From Hyphomicrobiales bacterium (GTDB lineage: Bacteria > Pseudomonadota > Alphaproteobacteria > Rhizobiales > Devosiaceae), in assembly GCA_015487985.1 (NCBI GenBank), contig WFOP01000250.1, forward strand, positions 1-7,520: 7,520 nucleotides of DNA, read 5' to 3'. Below the pieces are notes generated by a model. That model worked only from the letters and a program-made list of their open reading frames with translations. It did no database searches and was not told the DNA's origin. A program made the translations under genes and the position numbers. Within the stretch, counting starts at the first letter, position 1. Each line of letters starts with the position of its first letter. Below, piece after piece: positions 1 through 6,042 of this stretch.

Positions 1-357
1 CTTGGGATGATGGGCGAGGAAGTTTTTTCTCATTTCTTCGCGACCAGAATTTGCGACAGGTTCTGCATGGCAAAACAGGGTCACTCTCGGGTGGGCCATG
101 GGGTCACCCTTGCCCACATCTCCGATCAGCAATGAACATCGGTTGTCGGCAAACAGGGCTGCCGTGTGGGGCGCCAGTGCAGAAGTCAATAATATGGGCG
201 TGCCGTCAGCCATGGTTGACAGGGCCACCCGTGAAATCGCCGGATGCCCGCTTTTTTGTTCACAAACCGCCAGACTGGCGTGGCGAGCCTTACCAATAAG
301 TTCACGCAATTGCGCTAAAACCTGTTCGGTTACCGGCTGAAGCAATTGTTTATTCAT
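1..357 (-). CDS. HugZ / pyridoxamine 5'-phosphate oxidase-like FMN-binding protein, N-terminal part (partial)
   Basis: Reading the minus strand from the ATG at 357 gives 119 codons with no stop up to the left edge, so the gene is cut there. The product starts MNKQLLQPVTEQVLAQLREL. It contains the split-barrel flavoprotein pattern of the HugZ family: a 'GHPAISRVALSTMADGTPIL' strand pair (about residues 38-57), 'LAPHTAALFADNRCSLLIGD' (about 61-80), then 'GDPMAHPRVTL' and an 'AHHPK' segment at the cut end. Family members bind FMN or heme and are about 230-260 residues long, often with a C-terminal DUF2470 domain that would lie outside this window. A weak AGGGAA ribosome site lies about 10 bases before the ATG. 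The gene is divergent from glyS across 84 bases. The family call is firm; the substrate (heme breakdown or another oxidase role) is not shown by this fragment. Confidence 0.85.
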   Translation of the reverse strand, partial: MNKQLLQPVTEQVLAQLRELIGKARHASLAVCEQKSGHPAISRVALSTMADGTPILLTSALAPHTAALFADNRCSLLIGDVGKGDPMAHPRVTLFCHAEPVANSGREEMRKNFLAHHPK

Positions 358-385
358 TGAACAGGTTCCCTTAAACGTAATCACC

Positions 386-435
386 TAGACAATTGGCATA
401 ACCCTTGTTAGGCAAACCGCCAACTTCCCTAATAT
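386..435 (+). promoter_or_regulatory. candidate glyS promoter elements
   Basis: Two alternative sigma-70-like readings exist in the 84-base divergent gap. One is TAGACA (386-391), a 17-base spacer and TAGGCA (409-414), which would leave a leader of about 20 bases. The other uses the better -10 TAATAT (430-435) with a poor TTGTTA at 405-410 (spacer 19). Its transcript would start at about 442, on the glyS ATG itself, making a leaderless message. No Shine-Dalgarno sequence precedes the glyS ATG, which slightly favours the second reading. These are pattern matches only. Confidence 0.3.
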
Positions 436-441
436 GGTTAT

Positions 442-2472
442 ATGATGCCTGAGCTGCTTTTTGAAATTTTTTGTGAAGAAATTCCTGCCCGTTTACAGCG
501 CCGTGCCGCAAATGATCTGAAAAGATTGTTGGGGGATGCGCTGGTGAAGAATGGGTTAAGTTATGGCAGTATTGCCGCTTTTGTCACCCCGCGTCGACTT
601 TGTGTCACAGCAACGGATATTCCGGCGCGGTCTCCTGATACCAAAGAAGAGAGAAAAGGCCCCAGAGTCGGCGTTCCTGAAAAAGCCCTTGCCGGATTTT
701 TGCGCGGCGCAGGACTGAGCAGCGTTGAAGAAGCGAAAATTCATACGGATCCCAAAAAAGGCGAATATTATGTCGCCATCATTGAAAACAAAGGGGCGCC
801 GGCTCAGGAAATCCTTGCCTCCATCCTGCCGGAAATCATTCAAAATTTCCCCTGGGGCAAACCCATGGCCTGGGGAAGTGGAAATCTGAAATGGGTGCGC
901 CCGATTCGGGCCATCGTCGCCAGTTTTGGCGTGCCCAATGAGGAACCGGAAACCATCGGATTTCAAATTGAAGGCATTCAATCCGGGCAAACCAGTTTCG
1001 GACATCGCTTTCTTGCCCCCGGTCCCATCGTTGCAAAGCGGTTCGATGATTATTGTCAGGCCTTGAGCGAAGCAAAGGTTGTGCTTGATATTGATCGGCG
1101 CATGGACATTGTCAAAACCGATGCTGAACATCTGGCCTTTGCGCGGGGGCTGGAAGTAATCGCGGACAAAGGACTGCTGGAGGAAGTGGCCGGGCTTGTG
1201 GAATGGCCGGTGGTGATGATGGGAAGCTATGACAAATCCTATCTTGATCTGCCCGAAGAAGTGATTATTGCCACCATCAAAACCAATCAGAAGTGCTTTT
1301 GCCTCAGAGACAGTTCAACCGGAAAACTAAGCAATCACTTTATTCTCACCTCCAATGCCATTGCCAGCGACGGGGGAAAGGTCATCGTTGCGGGGAATGA
1401 GCGGGTGATTGAAGCGCGATTGTCCGACGCCATGTTCTTTTATAAAAACGATCTGTCACAACCGCTTGAAGAACGTTTGCCAAAACTTGACGAAGTCATT
1501 TTCCACAAAAAACTGGGCACCCAGGCTGAACGGGTGGAACGCCTCATCAAATTGGCCGGGGAAATCGCTCCTGTGGTGGGTGCAGATACAGGGGACGCAA
1601 AGCGGGCTGCAAAACTGGCCAAGGCCGACCTTGTCACCGAGATGGTGTTTGAGTTTACTGAATTGCAGGGGCTGATGGGGCGCTATTATGCACTTGCACA
1701 AGGGGAAAAACCCGAAGTCGCCACCGCTCTTGAAATGCACTATAAACCCGTCGGGCCATCAGATGAGGTGCCAAATGAGCCGGTTTCCATTGCAGTTGCG
1801 CTGGCGGACAAGCTGGACACATTGAGCGGTTTCTGGGCCATTGATGAAAAACCCACCGGCTCGCGCGATCCCTTTGCGCTTCGGCGCGCAGCGCTCGGGG
1901 TCATTCGGATTATCCTTGAAAACCAACTGACCTTCCCGCTTGAAGTAGAGCCTGATTTGCTCGCTTTCTTCCATGACAGGCTCAAAGTATTATTGCGCGA
2001 TACCGGCGCTGCCCACGATCTGGTGGATGCGGTTATTTCAAAAGACAGCAACGATCTGCTTGAAATCAGCCGCCGGGTAGCGGCCCTTTCCACATTGCTC
2101 AACACACAATCCGGGCAAAGCCTGCTGGCGGGTTATCGGCGCGGAATCAATATTCTTGAAGCAGAAGAAAAGAAAAGCGGGACCGATTTTGATGGTCCGG
2201 TGGATCGCACCTTGCTTGCCAGTGAAGAGGAAACCGCGTTGGCAGACAGTGTTGTTCGTGCAAAAGAAACGGCAGAAAAATCTATCAGTGAAAATAATTA
2301 CGAGGCGGCCGTTTCTGCCTTGGCGACCCTGCGTGAACCGGTTGATGCGTTTTTTGAAACAGTTCTGGTCAATGACCCGGACCCGGCTGTGCGCAAAAAT
2401 CGCCTGAAGTTGCTGACACACCTCAGGGCAGCCATGCATCAGGTGGCGGATTTTTCAAAAGTCAGCAGCTAG
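442..2472 (+). CDS. glyS: glycyl-tRNA synthetase beta subunit
   Basis: Beta subunit of the bacterial alpha2beta2 glycyl-tRNA synthetase, which charges tRNA-Gly in the cytoplasm. It is mainly responsible for tRNA binding, while GlyQ carries the aminoacylation site. The 676 residues match the usual family length. Recognisable in order: the family N-terminus [21 protein letters not shown] (187-190), the '[15 protein letters not shown]' and '[17 protein letters not shown]' blocks, '[15 protein letters not shown]', the HD-like region with '[20 protein letters not shown]' running into [11 protein letters not shown] (from 476), and a C-terminal DALR-type anticodon-binding end with '[20 protein letters not shown]'. 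The start is ATG 442 or the next ATG at 445, which gives the usual MPELL beginning. No ribosome binding site is visible. Its partner glyQ is on the opposite strand, separated by two genes. The 3' end faces the L,D-transpeptidase gene with 12 bases between stops and no obvious hairpin terminator. Confidence 0.97.
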   Translation: MMPELLFEIFCEEIPARLQRRAANDLKRLLGDALVKNGLSYGSIAAFVTPRRLCVTATDIPARSPDTKEERKGPRVGVPEKALAGFLRGAGLSSVEEAKIHTDPKKGEYYVAIIENKGAPAQEILASILPEIIQNFPWGKPMAWGSGNLKWVRPIRAIVASFGVPNEEPETIGFQIEGIQSGQTSFGHRFLAPGPIVAKRFDDYCQALSEAKVVLDIDRRMDIVKTDAEHLAFARGLEVIADKGLLEEVAGLVEWPVVMMGSYDKSYLDLPEEVIIATIKTNQKCFCLRDSSTGKLSNHFILTSNAIASDGGKVIVAGNERVIEARLSDAMFFYKNDLSQPLEERLPKLDEVIFHKKLGTQAERVERLIKLAGEIAPVVGADTGDAKRAAKLAKADLVTEMVFEFTELQGLMGRYYALAQGEKPEVATALEMHYKPVGPSDEVPNEPVSIAVALADKLDTLSGFWAIDEKPTGSRDPFALRRAALGVIRIILENQLTFPLEVEPDLLAFFHDRLKVLLRDTGAAHDLVDAVISKDSNDLLEISRRVAALSTLLNTQSGQSLLAGYRRGINILEAEEKKSGTDFDGPVDRTLLASEEETALADSVVRAKETAEKSISENNYEAAVSALATLREPVDAFFETVLVNDPDPAVRKNRLKLLTHLRAAMHQVADFSKVSS

Positions 2473-2484
2473 ACCCGGCGTGAC

Positions 2485-3180
2485 CTAAATCACCACAATT
2501 TTTGCGTTGCTGCGTACCCGCTTATACAGGTCAATAATGTCGTGGTTGATAAAACGCACACAACCGCTGGACACTGCCTTGCCGATGGACCAGTTTTCCG
2601 TTGTGCCATGCAGACGATAAAGCGTATCGCGGCCATTCTGGAAAATATATAGCGCGCGTGCGCCCAGTGGATTGTTCAGCCCGGGTTTCATGCCCCCATT
2701 GGCGGCGCTGTATTTTTCCAGTTCAGGCTGGCGCGCGATCATGGCGGCGGGGGGCGTCCATGTCGGCCATTTGCGTTTCCAGGCGATGTTGGCCCGACCA
2801 GACCAGGCAAAACCGGCGCGGCCAAGCCCCACCCCATAACGCATTGCCTTGCCATCAGGTTCTACCAGATAGGCATAGAAATTTTTGGTATCAACAATGA
2901 TTGAGCCAACAGGCTCGCGGGTTTGATAACTTACCCGGCGGCGCAAATATTTCGCCGGCACCCGCGAAAGATCAGCAGCGGCAAGGGGAAATTGCTCGTT
3001 GGGGAGAGGGCCATAGGAGAGCGCGGACACCTGACCTGAAGCCATATCGGCAACGCCATCCAAAACGGATTGCGCTGAAGAGGAACACCCTGCAAGGGTC
3101 AGACCAAGCGCACTTACACCGCCAAAGGTGAAAACCCGGCGATCAATATTCAACTTTGAGGATTTTTCAAACTCAATCAT
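2485..3180 (-). CDS. L,D-transpeptidase (YkuD domain) with Tat-like signal and lipobox
   Basis: A likely periplasmic, lipid-anchored enzyme of the YkuD/ErfK family, which makes 3-3 cross-links in peptidoglycan or attaches proteins to it. The ATG at 3180 gives 231 residues. Its N-terminus has a twin-arginine-like stretch (NIDRRVFTFGG, Arg14-Arg15) and a hydrophobic segment ending in LTLAGC, so Cys32 is the predicted lipidated residue. The YkuD domain fills the C-terminal half: VGSIIVDTKNFYAYLV, 'WPTWTPP' (138-144), 'NPLGARALYIF', His191 in RLHGTTE, and the active-site block SSGCVRF with Cys207 and Arg209. The usual motif reads SHGC; here Ser replaces that His. The frame stays open upstream to 3369, but the longer form would bury the signal peptide and overlap the ArfA-like gene, so 3180 is preferred. 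The ribosome site (GGGCGG) is weak. A possible promoter lies in the 118-base gap upstream (GATAAT near 3205-3215), without a clear -35. Confidence 0.9.
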   Translation of the reverse strand: MIEFEKSSKLNIDRRVFTFGGVSALGLTLAGCSSSAQSVLDGVADMASGQVSALSYGPLPNEQFPLAAADLSRVPAKYLRRRVSYQTREPVGSIIVDTKNFYAYLVEPDGKAMRYGVGLGRAGFAWSGRANIAWKRKWPTWTPPAAMIARQPELEKYSAANGGMKPGLNNPLGARALYIFQNGRDTLYRLHGTTENWSIGKAVSSGCVRFINHDIIDLYKRVRSNAKIVVI

Positions 3181-3298
3181 GGCCCGCCCGCTTATGGTTA
3201 ACAAATTATTATCACGCGCACATAGAGCATTTTTGAGCTGTTCACCAATGATATGTGCGTGAGGGTGCCATATTGGTGCGACCATGGCCAACTTTTCT

Positions 3299-3508
3299 TC
3301 AATTGTGTGGCTTTTGGGTAGCAAAGCAGGGGGAGCGCTGAATGCCGGAAGCAAAAAAAGGAAAACCATCTTCAGATGATTTTCCTTTTTTGTGCTTGCC
3401 TTTCCGTGAGTAGGCAGCCTTTTTTGCCTTCACGATGCGCTGGCGGAATTTTGCCTCTTTTAACGCCTCAGCCGCCGGATTTGGCGCTCGTTTTGTTTTT
3501 GATTTCAT
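3299..3508 (-). CDS. arfA: ArfA-like alternative ribosome rescue factor
   Basis: ArfA frees ribosomes stalled on mRNAs lacking a stop codon: it sits in the empty mRNA channel and recruits RF2. It is the backup for tmRNA trans-translation. This 69-residue, very basic protein carries the family signature in order: a short helix region NPAAEALKEAKF (10-21), FRQR (21-24), KxKK (27-30), Tyr33 and RKGKH (35-39). E. coli ArfA (72 residues) has [21 protein letters not shown] followed by SYMRKGKH, so order, spacing and length agree; the linker before Tyr is two residues shorter here. The start ATG at 3508 has a good GGAG site at 3515-3518; an in-frame TTG at 3535 is less likely. A long hairpin covers codons 40-52, just after RKGKH (separate entry). 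The 17 residues beyond it (ASGIQ...PHN) are not conserved by eye. The gene lies alone between glyQ and the L,D-transpeptidase. The assignment rests on motif recognition, not on a database search. Confidence 0.75.
   Translation of the reverse strand: MKSKTKRAPNPAAEALKEAKFRQRIVKAKKAAYSRKGKHKKGKSSEDGFPFFASGIQRSPCFATQKPHN
3354..3391 (-). terminator. intragenic hairpin in arfA-like gene: probable intrinsic terminator or RNase III site
   Basis: In minus-strand RNA, bases 3391-3375 (A6-GG-A4-U-CAUC) pair with 3370-3354 (GAUG-G-U4-CC-U6) around a UGAA loop, giving 17 consecutive pairs including one G-U wobble. Another U follows the stem. A GG...CC core flanked by an upstream A run and a downstream U run is the usual shape of an intrinsic terminator, and the long duplex could also be an RNase III target. 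On the plus strand the wobble becomes a C x A mismatch, so the structure fits the minus strand better. It lies inside codons 40-52 of the ArfA-like gene, about 55 bases before the stop codon. A message ending here or cut here would be a non-stop mRNA still encoding the conserved core. It might also insulate the downstream L,D-transpeptidase gene. Confidence 0.65.
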
Positions 3509-3514
3509 TTTGCT

Positions 3515-3518
3515 CTCC
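3515..3518 (-). promoter_or_regulatory. ribosome binding site of the ArfA-like gene
   Basis: GGAG (within GGAGAGCAAA) ends six bases before the ATG at 3508. This is among the clearest Shine-Dalgarno sites in the window, and it decides for the 69-residue product over the longer reading from TTG 3535. Confidence 0.6.
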
Positions 3519-3600
3519 GATTCAAGTTTCGTCAAAGCCTCCTGCCATTGATAGTTGCCACAAGGTTTTTGTTACAGCAATGCACTGGCACGCACCCTGA

Positions 3601-3648
3601 ACTTAATTGCAGTTAATTAGTGTGTAATTATCCAAAAACAAGTTAATT
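3601..3648. repeat. helically phased TTAATT repeats upstream of the ArfA-like gene
   Basis: ACTTAATT at 3601 is followed by AGTTAATT at 3611 and again at 3641, with a degenerate TGTAATTA at 3623. Spacings are close to 10 bases or multiples of it. The stretch sits in the 163-base gap between the glyQ stop and the ArfA-like start. Phased AT tracts can bend DNA or be contacted by AT-binding regulators. Nothing here names a regulator, and no convincing -35/-10 pair was found in the gap. Confidence 0.35.
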
Positions 3649-3665
3649 TGCCATGGCTATGTGAA

Positions 3666-3690
3666 CGCGGGTTAAGCCCCGCCACCCGCG
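3666..3690 (-). other. GC-rich inverted repeat at the glyQ 3' end
   Basis: CGCGGGT (3666-3672) and ACCCGCG (3684-3690) form a perfect 7-base inverted repeat with an 11-base loop, overlapping the glyQ stop codon (3672-3674). In glyQ mRNA it would fold right at the stop. No U run follows, so it is not a standard intrinsic terminator; it might protect the 3' end or aid factor-dependent termination. Confidence 0.3.
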
Positions 3691-4598
3691 GTTTTGAGCC
3701 AGGCGGCCCCGCAAGCCTTTGACATTTCGCGAATCCGCAGAATATAGCCCTGTCGCTCGGTCACCGAAATAACCCCGCGCGCATCGAGCATATTAAAGGC
3801 ATGCCCCGCTTTTAGCACCTGTTCATAGGCGGGAATGGCCATCGGGGGCTTGTCGCCCCCCTCATCAGAAACCGCCAGAATTGCCCGGCACTCATTTTCG
3901 GCATCTTCAAAATGGCGGAATAAAATTTCCACATCGGCATGTTCAAAATTGTAGCGTGAGCTTTCCTGCTCATTTTGCAGAAAAACGTCGCCATAGGTGA
4001 CTTTATCCGCCCCCTGCCCGCCGTTAAAATTCAGATCATAAATGCTGTCCACGTCCTGAATATACATGGCCAAACGTTCCAGCCCATAGGTCAATTCGCC
4101 AGCCACCGGTTTACATTCAAAGCCGGCAACCTGCTGAAAATAGGTGAACTGGGACACTTCCATGCCATCGCACCAGACTTCCCAGCCCAGCCCCCACGCG
4201 CCCAGGGTGGGGTTTTCCCAATCGTCCTCAACAAAGCGCAGATCATGGATTTTAGGATCAATCCCGATGGCATAAAGTGATTTGAGATAAAGCTCCTGAA
4301 TATTATCGGGGGAGGGTTTCAGGATCACCTGTAACTGATAATAGTGCTGCAGGCGATTTGGATTTTCCCCGTAACGGCCATCTGTGGGGCGCCGCGAGGG
4401 CTGTATATAGGCGGCGTTCCAGGGCTTTGGCCCCAGCGCGCGCAAAGTTGTTGCCACATGGGAAGTCCCCGCCCCCATTTGCATATCGTAGGGCTGAAGA
4501 ATTACGCACCCCTGCTCGGCCCAATAATTCTGCAAGGTCAGCATCAGCCCCTGAAAGGACAATTTTGGATTCAAATGGGATGGTATTTTTTGTGACAT
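3672..4598 (-). CDS. glyQ: glycyl-tRNA synthetase alpha subunit
   Basis: Catalytic alpha subunit of the alpha2beta2 glycyl-tRNA synthetase, a class II enzyme that forms glycyl-adenylate and charges tRNA-Gly together with GlyS. The chosen ATG at 4598 gives 308 residues starting [20 protein letters not shown], the usual family length and N-terminus. Conserved blocks follow: [14 protein letters not shown] (from 25), [20 protein letters not shown] (42-61), [20 protein letters not shown] (63-82, with the class II Arg), [18 protein letters not shown] (142-159) and [13 protein letters not shown] (169-181). The frame is open up to an ATG at 4718, but that start lies upstream of a good promoter (4648-4676) and adds 40 unconserved residues. 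The ribosome site is weak (AGG about 10 bases before the ATG). The gene is not in an operon with glyS, which lies on the other strand beyond the ArfA-like and L,D-transpeptidase genes. Confidence 0.97.
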   Translation of the reverse strand: MSQKIPSHLNPKLSFQGLMLTLQNYWAEQGCVILQPYDMQMGAGTSHVATTLRALGPKPWNAAYIQPSRRPTDGRYGENPNRLQHYYQLQVILKPSPDNIQELYLKSLYAIGIDPKIHDLRFVEDDWENPTLGAWGLGWEVWCDGMEVSQFTYFQQVAGFECKPVAGELTYGLERLAMYIQDVDSIYDLNFNGGQGADKVTYGDVFLQNEQESSRYNFEHADVEILFRHFEDAENECRAILAVSDEGGDKPPMAIPAYEQVLKAGHAFNMLDARGVISVTERQGYILRIREMSKACGAAWLKTAGGGA

Positions 4599-4647
4599 TT
4601 CAGGGCCTGCTTGGAACTGGGATTGAGGCGGCATATAAACTTGGGCG

Positions 4648-4676
4648 AACCTAGTTTCCCCGGCATAGTTGGTCAA
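4648..4676 (-). promoter_or_regulatory. probable glyQ promoter
   Basis: On the minus strand, TTGACC (4676-4671) is separated by exactly 17 bases from TAGGTT (4653-4648). The first box is preceded by C, giving the CTTGAC form favoured in alphaproteobacteria. Transcription would start near 4641, leaving a leader of about 43 bases before the glyQ ATG at 4598. This supports that start over the longer reading from 4718. Confidence 0.5.
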
Positions 4677-4843
4677 GCGGGTAAAGTCATCTCGCTGGCG
4701 GTTTGCAAAGACGTGCAATTGGCGCCCAAAGGAAAGATATGATTTTCAATCCCGCATTTGGGGAACACGGACTGATCAACAATTTGAATGAAGATATTGA
4801 CCCGCTGAATATTCAGAGCAGTTGGCAAACAAGCAAAGTTGAA

Positions 4844-5089
4844 CTAATCGGTGCGATCCTTTTTATCCCTATCCGCCTCAGACTTTGAACCGGGCCGGAA
4901 CACGCCGTCCTTGTCGCGTTTGAGTTCGACAATGTCGGGGCGCTTGCTTTCCTTGAGGTCCCGCTCACGAACAGCGGCATCATCAGCCTGAAACTTTTTT
5001 TTCCAGTCATTGATGATGCTGCGGATACCTAAATAGATGGCACCGATGATGATGGCATATATCAGTAATCGAAGCAGGACAGCGGACAT
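4844..5089 (-). CDS. small single-pass membrane protein, conserved hypothetical, coupled to sppA
   Basis: This 81-residue protein has one hydrophobic segment (about residues 4-23, LLRLLIYAIIIGAIYLGIRS). A very charged tail follows, with acidic and basic residues through RERDLKESKRPDIVELKRDK and a Lys/Asp-rich end. The positive residues just after the membrane segment (DWKKKF) suggest that the tail is cytoplasmic. The ATG lies 3 bases after the sppA stop, so translation is probably coupled. I recall similar small proteins next to sppA in Hyphomicrobiales, but know no function for them. Its position suggests a membrane tether or partner for the SppA protein, which lacks a membrane segment; that is inference. 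Confidence 0.8.
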   Translation of the reverse strand: MSAVLLRLLIYAIIIGAIYLGIRSIINDWKKKFQADDAAVRERDLKESKRPDIVELKRDKDGVFRPGSKSEADRDKKDRTD

Positions 5090-5092
5090 GTT

Positions 5093-5974
5093 TTACAATC
5101 CAAATCGTGACCAGAGCGCACGCTCTTCCAGTGCGCTGACAATATCAGAACCGATATTTGGCGCGATACTACCACCATTGATGCCGATATTGGGCATTGA
5201 AAACAGAGACTTTTTTGCCTTGATGGGCAAAAGTTTAACATCCTCACCATAGCGCTCGCGCAAAATGGTGTGCATGTCACCCAGCGCATCAACCAGCCCC
5301 AGATCAACGCCGCGCAATGCGGGCCACCATTCCCCGGTGAACAATTCATCTTCGGGGGCCTTGAGCTTTTCACCCCGATATTGTTTTACATAATTGATAA
5401 ACACCTGATGGATGTCGTTTTCAAATCCTTTGATCCGATCAACATCGGCCTTCTTTTCCGGCATAAAGGGGTCAAGGGTGGATTTGTTTTTTCCCGCCGT
5501 ATAAATCCGTCTTGTAACGCCGATTTTCTTAATGGCTTCTTCAAAACCAAAACCGGCCATGATGACGCCGATCGAGCCAACAATCGAAGAGGGATCCGCA
5601 AACAGTTCATCGGCGACAACTGCAATAAAATATCCCCCCGAGGCGGCGACATCTTCAACAAAAACAAAAACCTTCTTTTCGTTTTTGTCGGCCAGTTCAC
5701 GGATTCGGTTGCCCACAAGACGCGACTGCACGGGGGAACCACCGGGCGAATTGATAACAATGGCGACAGCGGCGGCCTTCTTGTTCTCAAAAGCCTTTTC
5801 CAACAACGGGTTGGCGTTTTCAATATTGATGCGCCCAGGCTTTTGCTCGGAAGAAATCACACCGTGCAAACGAACAACCGGCACAACAGGATTATTCATG
5901 CCCAGCATGTCTTCGATGCCGCCCCAGGCCTTGCTCAGACTTTGAACAATCGGGTTGGATGATTTTGTGCTCAT
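5093..5974 (-). CDS. sppA: S49 family signal peptide peptidase, short form (SppA-like)
   Basis: A serine peptidase of family S49 (ClpP/crotonase fold), which in other bacteria degrades leftover signal peptides and other membrane-associated peptides. At 293 residues it is the short, single-domain form, about half of E. coli SppA. Seen in order: PVVRLHGVI (32-40), VIVINSPGG (the oxyanion block, near 71-79), VAASGGYFIA with nucleophile Ser112, the 'DPSSIVGSIGVI' block (127-138), and the YTAGKNKSTLDPF block. Lys164 is the likely general base, 52 residues after the serine, the same spacing as in Bacillus subtilis SppA. No signal peptide or membrane helix is visible at the N-terminus (MSTKSSNPIV...), unlike many SppA proteins. 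A GGAG site lies 9 bases before the ATG. The downstream membrane protein gene follows after 3 bases. The trmN6-like gene upstream ends 68 bases away on the same strand, so a shared transcript is possible. Confidence 0.93.
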   Translation of the reverse strand: MSTKSSNPIVQSLSKAWGGIEDMLGMNNPVVPVVRLHGVISSEQKPGRINIENANPLLEKAFENKKAAAVAIVINSPGGSPVQSRLVGNRIRELADKNEKKVFVFVEDVAASGGYFIAVVADELFADPSSIVGSIGVIMAGFGFEEAIKKIGVTRRIYTAGKNKSTLDPFMPEKKADVDRIKGFENDIHQVFINYVKQYRGEKLKAPEDELFTGEWWPALRGVDLGLVDALGDMHTILRERYGEDVKLLPIKAKKSLFSMPNIGINGGSIAPNIGSDIVSALEERALWSRFGL

Positions 5975-6042
5975 AAAGGGCGCTCCGTATCAGTTTTACT
6001 TTTAGCATGTCGTGGGACTTATTTAGGCACACATTGTTCCAC

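Noticed and set aside
556..1131. A 191-codon minus-strand open frame opposite glyS
   Set aside because: It is antisense to conserved glyS blocks, with unnatural composition and no recognisable domain.
2473..2484. A shared terminator between the convergent glyS and L,D-transpeptidase genes
   Set aside because: Only 12 bases separate the stops, and no inverted repeat with a U run was found across them.
3181..3369. A 63-residue N-terminal extension of the L,D-transpeptidase
   Set aside because: It would place the signal peptide and lipobox in mid-protein and overlap the arfA-like gene in another frame; the ATG at 3180 gives a normal lipoprotein precursor.
3509..3535. A TTG start adding nine residues to the arfA-like protein
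   Set aside because: The ATG at 3508 has a well-placed GGAG site; the TTG does not improve the match to ArfA.
3376..3600. A 74-codon plus-strand open frame opposite the arfA-like gene
   Set aside because: It has no family resemblance, and the minus-strand frame carries the ArfA signature and the ribosome site.
4599..4718. A 40-residue N-terminal extension of GlyQ
   Set aside because: The family starts near [17 protein letters not shown], and a good promoter lies inside the extension.
5270..5962. A 230-codon plus-strand open frame opposite sppA
   Set aside because: It lies wholly within the strongly supported sppA gene on the other strand, resembles no family, and is explained by the codon use of sppA.
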